From Alopecurus myosuroides (Eukaryota > Streptophyta > Magnoliopsida > Poales > Poaceae): 64,000 nucleotides of DNA. Positions within the stretch are counted from its first letter, which is position 1. Every line of letters starts with the position of its first letter. The position numbers were made by a program, and so were the translations under genes. The stretch spans positions 62,099,904 through 62,163,903 of the forward strand of contig CM054061.1 in assembly GCA_028641055.1 (NCBI GenBank), given 5' to 3'. Below the pieces are notes generated by a model that did no database searches, was not told the origin of the DNA, and was given only the letters and a program-made list of their open reading frames with translations. Below are positions 31,512-46,000 of the stretch, in pieces.

Positions 31512-33918
31512 TGAAATAGCATGGTTCCCCCATGCGTGGTTTTGGTAATTGATGACAATCACTATGTACTAATGGTTGAATTGAGATATACTTGTAGAGT
31601 TTGTCCATAGTCAATGCTTTATGTCCATGTGTTGGATCCAAGATAATCAAGTGGTGACCAAGGTGCTATTCATGTGAATATCCCAAGTTTGGTCATGAGA
31701 GAGTTGAGCATATTGCAAGTATGTCTTGAAGAACAATATTGTGTGAACATTCATCTTTACCTTCAAGACATCATTATTATGAAGAGAGAAGAAAAGATAC
31801 AAGGTTTATCAAGGCAAAGTGCTAAGCGATGGTTAATATTGATCAACTCACAAAGCAAGAAGATGTACCATGTGGAATCATGGTATCGTAAGTAATTGTT
31901 CATATAGCTTTGTGTTCTAACCCATTATATGTGTGTGTGGTATATCTATGTGGGGTTAGGTATGTTTCCATGGGCTTGCAGCAAAAGGAAGATTTCATAT
32001 AGTCCATGGTGGATGACGTCAAGTTGTGGTCGTCATCAAGTTCGAGAAGTGCAAGTACAATGGGATGATATCGAAGAGATCACATTCTTGAAGCTTTCCA
32101 CTCTTTTGGAGATAATTTCCAAGTAAATATGTACTTAAAAGAGCCTCTCCCATAGTGGCATATGGGGGAGCAATATTTGTGTCTTCACCGAGCAAAGCAA
32201 AATCAAGAAAGGTGTCACATCTTGAGGAGGTCAAGATCTTCATCATCTAGCTCAAGTGGAATTCTCAAGGAAAAGGTATGGTATTGATAGGTTTTCTATT
32301 TTACCGGTCTCATAGCATTAGGAGGGGGACCGGGTTATAAGACAGATAACCGTACTATCAAGAGGGGCTCTCATATTAGCAACTTCATCGCATCACTCGG
32401 AGAGAGCTCAAATCTTTGCATACTTGGCATAATATTTATTGCTTATTATTTGTGTTTTCTACATGTTATATTTTATATGTTGTCATGTGCTTCAATACAA
32501 GCTCAAGTTCATCAAAAACGGGTTTCGCATGAAAAGCTTATTGCATTTTTTATATTGGAGGTTTTACTGATTGTTCCTTTATAGAGAGGTCAAACCTTTC
32601 GTCATTTGGTTTTATCCTCCAATTATGTAATATGATGTTTCTTTGCATAATCTTATAGTGCTTGTTCTTGCGATTTCAACAAGCCCAAGATCATCGAAAA
32701 CGGAGTCTGGATTCAAAAGATATCACGTTTTTAGTGAAGGAGATTTTATGAAAACTCGGAGGCCGGCCTTAGGCCGGGATGAGGCTCCCTAGGCCGGGTT
32801 GTTCATTTAGGTGGCCGTCCTGGGAGGTCGGGGACGCGTAGAATTCCCCCAATAGGCTGATTTTGGGGGCCTATAAAATGAGTTTTCTTCCCCAATGGTT
32901 CCCTACCTTTTAGGCAAGTTTTCCCCCACCATTGTTGACCTTTTGGAGTTTTCTCTCTCTCTATTCCTCCATGATTCTTGCCTCCAATTAGTGGAAAAAG
33001 AGAGAGGAGATCTAGATCTACTATCCCACCAATCCATCTCTCCTCTTAGTGAGTGGAAAGTCTTTGGATCTAGATCTTGTGGATTCATTTGTTGAGTTCT
33101 TCCTTGTTCTTCCTCTCTTCTCCCCACATAGCATTCGTTGCTTTTGTGGGATTTGAGAGTGAAGGATTTGAGAACTTCTTGTGTTCTTGCAATTGCATAG
33201 GTTGCATCGGTTTGAGTTTTCTACAAGGATTCGTTTGAGTGAAAGGTTGAGAAGCTTGTTACTCTTGGGTTCTTGGAGTGCACTTGAGCTTGTCCTCGTG
33301 GGTACTTGGAGTGCCCTAGACGGTTGTTGTTGTCTCAGATTTTTGGTAGATCCGGACCTTGTTGTCCCAGAGTTTTGGTGGCTTGGGACCTTGTTGCTAT
33401 CTCGGAGTTTTGGTGGCTCGCGGGATATTGTTGGGAGCCTCCAATTGAGTTGTGGAGATTTCCCTAACCTTGTACAGGATCGGTGGCCGCTCTCAAAGGT
33501 CCCATAGTGGATCGTGGCACTCCGCATTGGTGGAGGCACGAGGAGAATAAGGTGAGCCATTGGACGCTTGGAGTCACTGTGACTCCACACCTCTTCAACG
33601 GAGATTAGCTTCAACTGGGAAGTGAACTTCGGGATAAATCATCGTCTCCTCGTCTCTCGGTTATTTCTATACCCAGTCTCTTTACTTGTGCAATTTACTT
33701 TGTGATAGCCATCGAGCTTGAAGTAACATATCTTGCTATCACATAGTTGCTTTAATTGTTTAGCATAAGTTGTTGGTGCACATGGGTGAACCTAGTTTGT
33801 TTTGGTTTTGGCTTGATAAATTAAACGCTAGTTTTATTCCGCATTTATTCAAGCCTTAACCGTAATTATTTTTAAACGCCTACTCACCCCCTCTCTAGGC
33901 GACATCCGTGTCATTTAA
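31512..33918 (+). repeat. 5' LTR of the younger X element
   Basis: Direct repeat with 39720-42141; both contain GTGGTTTTGGTAATTGATGA near the start and TCTAGGCGACATCCGTGTCA near the end. Antisense frames inside are not genes. Confidence 0.9.
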
Positions 33919-33920
33919 AT

Positions 33921-33932
33921 TGGTATCAGAGC
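33921..33932 (+). other. Initiator-Met tRNA primer-binding site (X)
   Basis: TGGTATCAGAGC, 2 nt after the 5' LTR; the standard complement of the initiator tRNA 3' end. Confidence 0.85.
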
Positions 33933-33973
33933 CGGGTCTCTCTTTATAGGGTTTCACAACCTATAGAGTAAAG

Positions 33974-36301
33974 ATGTCAGCTAGGGGATTAGTGCATAAT
34001 GACGCTTTTATATTTGATGGCACAAATTATAATACCTGGAAAATTAGTATGCTTAATATTTTTAAGGACATGGGTCCAAATATAGAGAAAATTATAGATA
34101 TGGGTTTTTCTACTCCAATGGGTATTTGTTGCTCTTTAGAGGATGATAAAAACTTATATCTCAATACTCAAGATACTAATGTGTTTTTCAAATATTTGAG
34201 CATTGTAGTTCTTGAGTCAATTAGGCCATCTTGGAAAGCTTATGAGATATGGACCAAACTTCAAGATAACTATGATGTGTACAAAAGTTGTGGGGATGAT
34301 TATTATCCCTCCACCTCCGGGCGTGATGAGTTCTCAACTTCTTCTACTTCACCAACATGTGGCAAGGCACAACATAATGATATGGTGAGTAGTGACAAAA
34401 AATGCAATCTTGATAGTAAGCTTATTTTTGATTCTTCATCTCTATCTTATTGCAATACTTTGTCTATGGACTTAAACACATCTATCACCCGAAATGATTT
34501 ACATGCTTGTGTTGATAGTCCATGCATATAATGTAGAAATTCCTTGATTAAATCTTATAATGATATCATTGATACATCTTGTTGCCATAGTAAAAATGGT
34601 TGTATTTCCTCTAGTACTTGTCTTACTAACCATGTAGAAGAAACCCAACATTCCATGGAACAGGATGTGGATTTAAGTGGCACTTCAAGTAATGGTTCAT
34701 CATCATCTACCATATCTCACTTTTTCCTTATGTCTAAAGTTTCAAAGGTAGCTCCTAATTTGAACATCAATGTTTCTAGTGATGATGATCATGATGGTTA
34801 TGATGACGATGATGATGATGACAATGACGATGATAATGACAATGATTCGTTAATGGAGAAAGGTAAAATGATTCACAATATCCTTTATGAGGATAAAGAT
34901 TCTTGTGCCAATTTCCTAGAAATCATTAGAGCATTTGATAGGTGCAATATCGCCATTATGGATTTGGAAGCATGCATTGACGCGTGTTATAGCCGCGAGC
35001 GTGATTATTCCAATGAAATTGCAAAACTAGGGGAAGCTCTTGTAGAAGAACAAACCACCAATGAATCTCTTGAAGAGACTTTTACTCTAGAGTTATCAAA
35101 AGTAAAGGACTCTCATGATAGAAATCTTGAGATGGTTAATTTTCTTAAAACTAAAAATGACGAGCTAAAAGTCGCACATACTCAACTTAAAGCTTCATAT
35201 TCAAAAGGGCTTACCAAGTTGCCTTCTCCTATTTTTATTAATAATGATGCTTATGCTACTAACTCTATTTATTGTGAAGCATCTACATTGAAGGAGAATG
35301 TTGAGCTAAGGGCTCACCTTGAGTTGCTAACTAGCAATTATGGAAAATTGGAAGAAAGTCATGAAAAGCTCTCAAGATCTCATGAAGATCTTTTAGTATC
35401 ACATGATAAGCTAAAGTTAGCTCATGAGGCTATTACTACCAAGGTGATATCTTGTGATCCCCATGTGTACATTAGCAAAACTCTACTCAAAATTCTATTT
35501 TGCCTCGTGCTAGTCCTATTAATTCATTCACTCATAATATCGCTACATCTTGTGATGAATTGTTTTCATGCCTTGTTGCTCTAACAATGAATCATCTACT
35601 TCCTATATTACTTGTGTTGCTACTAACCATGTAGAGTAAATAAAGAGCTCAAGGTCCAATTCTCTTCTTTGAAGAAATACTTGGAAAAGCGTCATGGGAA
35701 GTCCGCACTTGACAACATGTTGAGTGTGCAAAGATTACCCAATGACAAGAGTGGACTTGGATTCAACTCCAATAATAACAAGAAGTCCAATACCAAGAAG
35801 AATCATACAATCAACAAGAACAAGGGCCAATAAAAAGTCAAGAATTTGTCCAACATTGTTTGCTTCAAGTGCAAGTTTGAAGGGCACCATGTTAGGTCTT
35901 GCCGATTAAAGAAGAAGCCTCTTAGTGAGAAGCAACAAGGGAAGCGGCCACACGTTCAATCTGATGCTCAACCTCAAGATTAAGAAAGGCCTATTCCTAA
36001 GAAGAATCTAGTTAGAACTCTTCAAGTTGAGAAATCAACTAAGAAGAAAGGAGGAAGTTGATGTTTCTACTTATGCCGTGAAAAGGGCCACTTCGCTTCC
36101 TCATGCACTAATGGTACCTCATCCAACCCTATCATTATTGATGATGTTTATTCCCTTCGGAAGGATAAGGTTGGCAATGTGTTTGCCAAATATATTGGTA
36201 CTCAAATTGGTGTCAAGAAACGAATCATTTGGGTTGCCAAGCCTATTGTGACTAACCTCTTAGGACCCAACTTGGTTGGGGACCAACAAGATAAAACTTG
36301 A
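33974..36301 (+). pseudogene. Gag of family X (Copia type), decayed
   Basis: RNA packaging and particle protein. The N-terminus has FDGTNYNTWKISMLNIF, typical of the Copia gag domain. An in-frame TAA lies at 34529-34531, after which the frame continues to about 35470: an Asp-rich stretch from GAT repeats (34773-34850), then a Lys/Glu/Leu coiled coil with repeated ESHEKL/SHEDLL/SHDKLKLAH units. A frameshift near 35480 precedes the C-terminal part, where CFKCKFEGHHVRSC (35861-35902) is a canonical CCHC zinc knuckle and CREKGHFASSC (about 36074-36106) the rest of a second, damaged at its first half. The frame ends with a conserved-looking tail to 36301. No pol follows. Confidence 0.75.
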
Positions 36302-39300
36302 TCAATAGGTGTTGTTGGAGGGCATTGGAGATTCTACTATCTTATTAAGAATTAAGTGATCTTCATCAATTATATTTACTCAAGCCAAGTCATTTGTATC
36401 ATCATATATCTATCTCATATCCAATGTGTCTCCTTGTGGTAACTTGTATTTAAATTATATACATTGAAAGTTGCTTGCCCCTTGCATGTGTTAGTTTTGT
36501 ATCTAGCATGTGTTTGTATATGGTGTGCTTAATAATTACCTATCTTGAGTAATATAGTATGTGTTTGTTGGTTTGCACTCCATGTACTTGTTTGTTTTGT
36601 GTTGAGCCTTTATTGAAATTTATGATTAATTTAGTTGCCTCTTTTGAGAGATTAATGAACTATCTCATTTTGGGGGAGTGATGTGCTTTGTCACCTCACA
36701 ATCCTAAAATATGTGTACATGAGGTATATCACTTATTATTAATGTGACAAGATTATATAGTCTCCATGTGGTATTTCATTCTCATGAGAAATTCAAATTT
36801 TACAATGTTCATTAATTATCTCTTGTTTGACTTCACTTGCCTCTTGTTGAAAAGAAATGGATTATCACATTATGGGGGAGTAATAAGCTATGTGCATATT
36901 ACAATCCTAGAAAATGTGAACATGTGAGGTAATTCCACTTAGAATTGATAATCTAAATTATCTTGTTACTATGTGGCATGATTAGCTCAAAAAAGTTCCA
37001 TACTTGCTTAAATGAGTTTTTGTATCTCATATTTTGTTTCTTGAATTTGAGAGAGTTTCTTCGTGCGGTGTTCCTCAAATGTGCACTAGTATGTATTATT
37101 TGGGAAACCGGTTTCTTCAAGATATATTAAGCACTGCTTTGCATGATCATTTTACTAGTTGAAGCCACCAAGAATCTCTATGTAAGCATGGTGATGAATT
37201 CATATCATTTTCCATAAACTTTTGTGTTTGACCATGATCGTGAATATTTTTGCAATATACCACCGAAAACTAACACCATGCCCTCCTTGTCCTTGGAAAA
37301 GTGACAAGCATATTTGTGGTAGAAGTTATTGATCATACTTACATTGTGCTTTGCTTCCATTTGTATTATCGACGATAAATTGTTTTGTATGAACTCACAT
37401 TGTCTTCCTTGACTCTTGAATATCTATGTGTTATAATCAAACAAAATTCTAGTGTAATGGTCGTAAGAAAAGAGAGGATCCGCTTATAGTGCTTTTGTAT
37501 TAAAATGCAAACATTTAGATAATTCAAAACTCATGGGAGATGTATATTACTTCCTTCAGAACACTATATTTTCAATTCGATCTCTTTTCACTTAATGAAA
37601 GTTTCTATTATATGCGTGTGGAGAGTGATGATCCCATTTGTGTGCAAAATTCAAAAATCATGCATAGATCATGGGTGAGCTATCATAGATTCTTTTTGAA
37701 CACTAGTTATCATCAATTGATATTAGATCTTTTTAAATTGGTATTTTAATCAATATCTTGTGTGTTTGTGGAAGGCACAAGTTTTCTTTTTTATTACTTT
37801 GTGCCATCATAAAAAGTGTAGAGGGCTTGGTTATCTCATTCCTTGTTTTGCATTCTATTGTTTTGAATGAGATAATTCTTTGAGCATATTTTATATACTC
37901 ATCTTCTATGATCATTTGTTTTGCTTTGATGCCCTCAATTGGTATTAATTGGAGTTTGATATCTCACTCATAGATATTTGCTTCAATTGACATCTCTTGG
38001 AATTTGACATGGTTCATTTGATGTCTATTGGGATCTCAATATTTTACTCCTTGATGCATTTTTATTTAGTATCCCCCAAGTGATAAGTATTTCTTTTGGT
38101 ATTTTATTTTTACATGGTATATTTTCTAATTGGTATCTTATCAATCATGAGTTGATTTTGTTTGGTTCCTATTGGTATCTCCTTTCATGTGTTGACATGG
38201 ACCTTTGATATAATTTGGAAAACCTTTATGTCGTGTCATACCTTTGTGTGCATATCTTGGTTTACTAGGTGTTTTGTCCAATTTACATCGCTTTTGGTTC
38301 TTGAAAGTGATTGCATGCATAATTACTAATGTATATGTTATGGCGTGTTTATCTTCCTTGATCCAATATTTATATAAAATAATATCCATCAATCATAAAT
38401 TGGCTAAGATGTTCATGATATTCAATTTCATATCTATATTCCCATATTCATGTGGATTGTATCCTATATATTGTAGTTTTCCTAACTACTTTGGACCCAA
38501 TGAGTTTGGGGACCATTTTTGTACTTAAATATGTTTTAGGTACATTTGATATGCATTGGGTGCTTGCCTCATTCACAAAGAAGGTGTTATCACTACATGC
38601 TTATTGGAGTCAAGCTATGATGATGGATGAATTCTTATATAATACAGCATCACTAATGCTACCTCGTTAACAAGTATCTACCTCATGCATATACTCTAAC
38701 ATTTCAACCTTTTGTATGTTTTATCATGGCATGAAACATATTTACTCCTTGTGATACTTGTTGCTTTTATCAAAACGTCCAACTATCTCTTTTTCCCTAA
38801 TTGATGTTTGTGATGTCTTTGATGTGTTTTTGTTGGAAGGTCATTCATATCCTCTAAGATAAAAAAAATAAGCTATGTGCTATGCTTTTAAGCAAATATC
38901 TTATTGTCGTATTTATGTCTTCAAATTGGATATCTCGCTCTTTCTCTTTGTAACTATATTGTGTGTACATGTTTCTTTATGGATGTACATCATCAAGATT
39001 GTGGTCGATTTAGAAACTTATACACATGATAAGAATTACATGTCTTATTGGTATCCTAATGGTTCGGTGTCCATCCTTTTATTGGTAACTTCTCTTATGG
39101 ATCAACCACCTCTTGCTCCAAGTGATATGCCTTGTTTTCTTTTATGATCACTTGCAGTTGCTTTGAGTTTTGAACAACAGTGGGTGAGTTATGATTCCAT
39201 TTTTGTGCACTTTGCATTCAAAATGCAATTTTTCTAAATCATGCACAAATATTAGGGAGCTCCACTATTTTCTTCAAAAACACACATTTTCTCAAACCAT

Positions 39301-39710
39301 AATATACCTTGTTCGCTTGGTTTGTTGGATCTTTTTTAGTGCTTGCTTCTCTTTAGGAGAATATTAGATTTGTATACCATTTGATTTGCAATCTGTGGAT
39401 CCTCGGTATAGTTCCTCCCATTATTCATCTTTGGATACGTGTATTTGATTTCACTCATATTATGAGAAGTGCATATCCTACAGAGGAACCCTTACTACAT
39501 TGGCCATCTAAAATTTCTATGATCCCATTTTGGAAATGGATCTCAATGGGGGATAAAGTTTAGAGGGTTTAAGGAATTTATTTTTATACTTTGGTTTTGT
39601 TCTTAAGCATTTTCCTTTCATGCTCATGCATCCTTGCTTGTTTATTTGCATGGTTGGTAAAATTCATTATATAAACCCTCGTAAAAGAGTTTGTCGTCAA
39701 TTACCAAAAT
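36302..39710 (+). other. Non-coding interior of the younger X element
   Basis: About 3.4 kb of AT-rich sequence without a domain on either strand. It contains short repeated phrases such as GTGGTATTTCATT-like and TTTGATATAATTTGG motifs. It is the counterpart of 29930-31511, 42142-42736 and 53983-54185 in the older copy. Confidence 0.7.
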
Positions 39711-39718
39711 GGGGGAGA
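39711..39718 (+). other. Polypurine tract of the younger X element
   Basis: GGGGGAGA directly upstream of the 3' LTR. Confidence 0.7.
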
Positions 39719-39719
39719 T

Positions 39720-42141
39720 TGAAAGAGAATGGTTTCCCCATGTGTGGTTTTGGTAATTGATGACAATCACTATGTACTAATGGTTGCATTGAGCTATACT
39801 TGTAGAATTTGTCCATAGGCAATGCTTGATGTCCATGTGTTGGATTCAAGATAATCAAGTGGTGACCAAGGTGTTATTCATGTGAATATCCCAAGTTTGG
39901 TCATGAGAGAGTTGAGTATATTGCAAGTATGTCTTGAAGAAGAATATTGTGTGAACATTCATCTTTACCTTCAAGACATCATTATTATGAAGAGAGAAGA
40001 AAAGATACAAGGTTTATCAAGGCAAAGTGCTAAGTGATGGTTAATATTGATCAACTCACAAAGAAAGAAGATGTACCATGTGGGATCATGGTATCATAAG
40101 TAATTGTTCATATATATTTCTGTTCTAACCTATTATATGTGCGTGTGGTATATCTATGTGGGGTTAGGTATCTTTCCATGGGCTTGCGTCAAAAGGAAGA
40201 TTTCATATAGTCCATGGTCGATGACGTCAAGTTGTGATCGTCATCAAGTTCGAGAAGTGCAAGTTCAAGGGGAGCATATCGAAGAGATCACATTCTTGAA
40301 GCTTTCCACTCTCTTGGAGATAATATCCAAGTTAATATGTACTTAAAAGAGCCTCTCCCATAGTGGCATATGGGGAGCAGTCTTTGTGTCTTCACCGAGC
40401 AAAGCGAAATCAAAAAAAGGTGTTACATCTTGAGGAGGTCAAGATCTTCATCATCTAGCTCAAGTGGAATGCTCAAGAAAAATGTATGATCTTTATAGGT
40501 TTTCTATTTTACCGGTATCATAGCATTAGGAGGGAGACCGGGTTATAGAATAGATAACCGTACTATCAAGAGGGGCTCTCATATTAGCAACTTGATCGCA
40601 TCACTCGGAGAGAGCTCAAAACTTTGCATACTTGGCATAATCTTTCTTGGTTCTTATTTGTGTTTTCTCCATGTGAGGTTTTAGATCTTGTCATGTGCTT
40701 CAATGCAAGCTCAAGTTCATAAAAAACGGGTTTCGCATGAAGAACTTATTGCGTTTTTTATATTGGAGGTTTTACCAATTGTTCCTTTATAGAGAGTTCA
40801 AACCTTTCATCATTTGGTTTTATCCTCAAATTATGTACTATGATGTTTCTTTGCATAATCTTGTAGTGCTCGTTCTTGCGATTTCAACGAGCCCAAGATC
40901 ATCGAAAACGGAGTCCGGATGCAAAAGATATCGTGTTTTAAGTGAACGAGATTTTATGGAAACTTGGAGGTCGGCCTTAGGGATGAGGCTCCCTAGGCCG
41001 GGCTGTTCTGTTAGGTGGCCGTATTGGAGACCGGCCTGGCCGTCCTGGGAAGCCGGGGACGCGCAGAATGCCCCTAACGGGATGATTTTGGGGGCCTATA
41101 AAAGGGGTTTTCTTCCCCAATGGTTCCCTACATTTTAGGCAAGTTTTCCCCCACCATTGTTGACCTTTTGGAGCTTGCTCTCTCTCTATTCCTCCATGAT
41201 TCTTGCCTCCAATCAGTGGGAAAAGAGAGAAGAGATCTAGATCTACTATCTTGCCAATCCATCTCTCCTCTTAGTGAGGGGAAAGTCTTTTGATCTAGAT
41301 CTTGTGGATTGATTTGTTGAGTTCTTCCTCTCTTCTCCCCCATAGCATTTGTTGCTTTGGTGGGATTTGAGAGTGAAGGATTTGAGCACTTCTTGTGTTC
41401 TTGCCATTTCATAGGTTGCATCGATTTGAGTTCTCTACGAGGATTCGTTCGAGTGAAAGGTTGAGAAGCTTGTTACTCTTGGGTTCTTGGAGTGGCCTTG
41501 AGCTTGTCCTCTTGGGTACTTGGAGTGCCCTAGACGGTTGTTGTTGTCTCAGAGTTTTGGTAGCTCCGGACCTTGTTGTCCCGGAGCTTTGGTGGCTCGG
41601 GACCTTGTTGCTATCTCGGAGTTTTGGTGGCTCTCGGGATATTGTTGGGAGCCTCCAATTGAGTTGTGGAGATTGCCCCAACCTTGTACGGGATCGGTGA
41701 GCGCCCTCAAAGGTCCCATAGTGGATCGTGGCACTCCGCATTGGTGGAGGCACGAGGAGAATAAGGTGAGCCATTGGACGCTTTGAGTCATTGTGACTCC
41801 ACACCTATCCAACGGAGATTAGCTTCCATTGGGAAGTGAACTTAGGGATAAATCATCGTCTCCTCGTCTCTCGGTTATTTCTATACCTGATCTCTTTACT
41901 TATGCAATTTACTTTGTGATAGCCATCGAGCTTGAAGTAACATATCTTGGTATCACATGGTTGCTTGAATTGTTTAGCATAAGTTGTTGGTGCACATAGG
42001 TGAACCTAGTTTGCTTAGGTTTTGGCTTGATAAATTCAACGCTAGTTTTTTTCCGCATTTATTCAAGCCTTAACCGTAATTATTTTTAAATGCCTATTCA
42101 CCCCACCCCCCACCCCTCTAGGCGACATCCGTGTCATTTAA
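39720..42141 (+). repeat. 3' LTR of the younger X element
   Basis: Partner of 31512-33918. The flanking ACTTA at 42142-42146 supports this end. Confidence 0.9.
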
Positions 42142-42736
42142 ACTTATATCTTTGTGATTGATGTCCACTTAGAAACTTATACACATGATGATAGCTACAT
42201 CTTTAATTGATATTCCAATTCTTTAGTGACCACCTTTTATGCCTTTTTATTCATTGGTGGTTCCTAAAAGAAACATACTTTACTTCTCTTGGTACTATTT
42301 TTGCATCTTAATAAGCTTGTGAACCTATTTGCTTGTTGCAAGTTTTATTGCTTCTTTTTCCATCTATTCTCTTGCACTTGTTTGTGTTCAAAAGTATCTA
42401 GAAGGGAGTGATGATTCCATGTTGTGCACACTATATAGCAATACAAATCCTACAATGTGTATGTACCTTAGGGAATTCCCTCTTTAATTTTTTTGAACAC
42501 TTGGTTTGATCTTATAATAGTATTTTTTTTTTGTTAATTTTTTTTGTTTGGATCCTTTGGATGGTTTCTTCTTTGTCGAAGTATCCTTCAATTTGATATT
42601 CTTTGGAAATCTTTGGATCCTCAATATAGTTTGATTTCCTCTATTCGTCATGGATAGGTGCATGTGATTTCACTCAAATTTTGAGAAATGCACACTTTGT
42701 GGACGAACTCATATTATATTGACCTTCTAAATATTT
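42142..42736 (+). mobile_element. Older X element, internal part (segment 2)
   Basis: Continues segment 1 and aligns with about 38990-39530 of the younger copy (TTAGAAACTTATACACATGA is shared). It ends with TATTT, where element Y inserted. Confidence 0.75.
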
Positions 42737-43076
42737 TGTAGCATCCCAACTTTTAATAAAGATGGAATACCTGTGTTATTGTGCTAGTCCCTGGATCAAT
42801 TGCTAGCACCACAGTACAAAATGAAATATCATGCAAATGCATCAAATTCTATTACATCGCATGATCCAGTCTTTACAAAATAGGATTACAACTTGCATAG
42901 TCTTAGAAGACTAGCAGAAAACAAAGAAGTACAGCGGAAAACATAGTACAACATTGAGCCCATCTTCTTCATGTGCCACAGGCAAAACATGTTGGCGATA
43001 GTCTCGAGATCCTAAACGAAATCCTCACTCGTCTTCAGAAATATCTGCAATATGGAATATGCAGCCACAAGGGAGT

Positions 43077-43096
43077 CAATACAATTTAATGTATTG
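43077..43096. other. Hairpin in Y LTR (7-bp stem)
   Basis: CAATACA - ATTTAA - TGTATTG, preceded by GGGAGT and followed by GCAAGTAA. It corresponds to the hairpin at 56437-56454 of element Z with a paired base change. Also present at 49600-49619. Confidence 0.6.
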
Positions 43097-46000
43097 GCAA
43101 GTAACACTATGGTGGATATAAATGGCAAGACTAATACTACATGCTCATTCGGCAGAGTGGAGTTTTGGCTAAGTTTGCATAAAGCTAGTTTTCTCCTATC
43201 ACTTTTGTAAAACAACTTTTCTTTTCAAAGGGTGGCAACATTGGATTAAGATTCAAGCACCACAAATACTGTTCACTTGGTCAAAAATTTAATTATTGAA
43301 AATGGTGATGTGATTCTTCCGTCCTTCCTTGTCCAGCTGCTCATAGTTGTCCATAACCGGGGACACGGCTAAGATCTTAGTTTGTTGACTCTGCAGAGTT
43401 TGTGCACTTTCACCTTCAGACTCAAATCAGCCCAAACATCCTATACACCCTGAGTGCATTAAGGAAAGGAGAAGAATCGAGACGAGATCTTTCAGAAGCA
43501 AGAATCCAACCCAATGGCAAGACCCGTTCCACCTATAATTATGCTACATCTGCTTGTCAAGCCCGGGCTGAACCCTCACAACTTAGTTGATCAAGACAGA
43601 GCCCATATGACTAAAGGCTGCACTGGAAGCAATCTAAACTTGGGGAACATCATAATCACTTTGTTCCTGGGTGGCATTCCTCAAGTGAACAACCCCTCAG
43701 GGAGACACTCAACTCTCATCAGCCAAACAACCAAATCCACCCAGGTGGTTCATTGAAGTTTGTACTTAGTATTTTTCCTCAACATCTAGTAAAACAATTT
43801 GTAACATTGCATATCACCTAATAAATTCTAAGGCTATCAAAATAAGAAGGTAAAAGGGATGGCTACACACTACTAGGATAATAGCATAGCATAGTATAAC
43901 TTAGTAAAATTTCCTATCATGCATACTACTCAAAATCAACTAATGCATATAGAAAATAATGGGTAGTTGATGGTGTGTTACTTGCCTTGTTGAAGTTGGT
44001 GAAGATATCACACTCTTCACAAAAGATCGTTGCTCTCCGTACAATCTATTCATTGTCAACACAAAACCAAATAAACAAGCATCCTAACAAACAAACATAC
44101 AAGTGTATAAAACATACATAGCAACTAACATATCAAAAAGGGCTTAACCAAGTTGGTTAGGACAAGGTTTAGGTTTGAGTTGAAAGATTCATTCTCTAGT
44201 GGTCTCATTCTTGTTAAGGAAATTCCAATGGTTTACTTGGGATGGTCTAGGTTGAGTTTGCAGTGATCAAACTTTATTATAACCATACTTGTCGAGGAAG
44301 TTCCAAGAGTTCACTTAGAATAAACATATTACTTCTTTAACTAAAGTAATATGTGCAAACACTTGGTCATATTCACCTTCAAAAAAAATTGAGTCACTAT
44401 GTTAGTATTTTCCATTGTGGTTAGGGTAGGTCTACTAACTTCATCATCAAAGGAAAAATATTACTAAGTCTTGGGTTTTCCATTTGGGTCAATGGTTGTA
44501 CAAAAATAACTTGTTACTCTTCAACTTGTATGGATTGCTTCTAGACCTCATGTGATTGCCTTCTTGAAGATCATCATCATGCCATCTAAGGTTTTTTCCT
44601 TCCTTGGTGTGGTGCTTATCTTGGTCTTTGATAAATTCTTCATGGCTTTCACTTCACTAATTGGTTTGGGTATGGTATGGACACAAATACCACTAAGTCA
44701 ATTGGAAAGAATATAAGAAGAAAGATAGAAAGAGAGAGGGAGATGTTTTCTTCTGAATTTCTTCACACTTGTACTTCTTGAGTTGCTTCTAGTTGTTGTG
44801 GAGTCTAAGTCTTCTCTTCAAAACTTCTTCATTTATCTTCCTTGTAGCTCTTCATGTTGCCACCAGGTTGAAAGTGAAGAACCTTCTATTTCTTGAGTCT
44901 TGTTTTCCATTTGCTAACTTGATGGATTCTTGAAGCAAGAATAGGGGGAATGGAGAAGTAGACAGAAAGCAAAGGTACTAGGGTCTAAGGTTTACCACTT
45001 GGTATTGTATGTGATTTACACATACTAGGTACTTGGTCTTGGTTCCAAAATAGCCATAACAACAAAGGTGAACAATGATAGAAAAAACTCTAATACTTAA
45101 CCAACTAGGTGGACTACTATGATGGAAGTTTGGCTAAAATTACATGGTCATGGTCCAAGGGTGTCCAAAATGGTTTGGCAAGGTTGTTTCTGGTCCAAGG
45201 TTATCAAATGGAGCAATTTTGCAAAAGGAACTATATTGAAATTATTTACAGAATTAAATCTATGTCAAAATTACTCAAATAGACAACTTAATTCTAAAAT
45301 CAAATTTAATTTGATCAATAATTATTTTGGGACAGAGGGTATGAAAGTACACATCCTAAGGTTTCCAAATATATTTTATTTACAATTTTTGGATTTGTAG
45401 AATTTGAATTATGCCAAATTTCATCAAACAAGCATATTTGAATTTGAGTAAATTTAAGTTTGTCAAATTTGAATTTGTCTAGTGCCAAAAGTTTCTAAAT
45501 GTCAAGGGCTTTTCAAAAAGTCCAAGATTGCTAAATTTGGCCTCATGGATCAAAAGTTATGATGGTTCTAATATGCAGGGGCTTTTCTGCAAAACTGCCA
45601 ATTAATTTCAGCGGGAGAAATATTCGAATTAAAGGAGTGGCCACGTGGCGTGCTCTGATTGGATCTTGGTGCTGACTGTGCACTATGTGGCTGCTAACTG
45701 GGCTACGCTGACTGTGCATGTTTCATTAAATCCGGGGCGTTGGATCTAGATCCAACGACTGCGTAACCGTTCGCTCGGGATTCTAATCACAACCGTACAT
45801 CCAAATCGAACGGCAGAGAGGGGGGGGAGAAGGGATCTCACCGGAGATCTCCCGCCGGAGATGGTGACGCGGTGGCGCGCGGCGCCGGAAATTTGACGAC
45901 GGTGGCGATCCCGTGGGTCTCTGTCCTTGGGGAGGAAACGAAGACGTGCGGCGAAGCACGACGATGAAGATGGACTTGACGGTGTCGAGGTTCCTGTCCA

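Larger units (their letters stand above)
31512..42141 (+). mobile_element. Younger family X LTR element, gag only
   Basis: 10.6 kb, plus orientation, with LTRs of about 2.4 kb (31512-33918 and 39720-42141). The primer-binding site is complementary to initiator-Met tRNA (33921-33932), gag is decayed (33974-36301), about 3.4 kb is non-coding, and the polypurine tract is at 39711-39718. Target duplication ACTTA: 31507-31511 and 42142-42146. No protease, RT or integrase was found, so it is a large non-autonomous derivative. The gag type (FDGTNYNTWK) points to the Copia superfamily. The LTRs start TGAAA but with this target duplication end TTTAA instead of CA. They differ at several percent of positions by eye. 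Confidence 0.85.
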
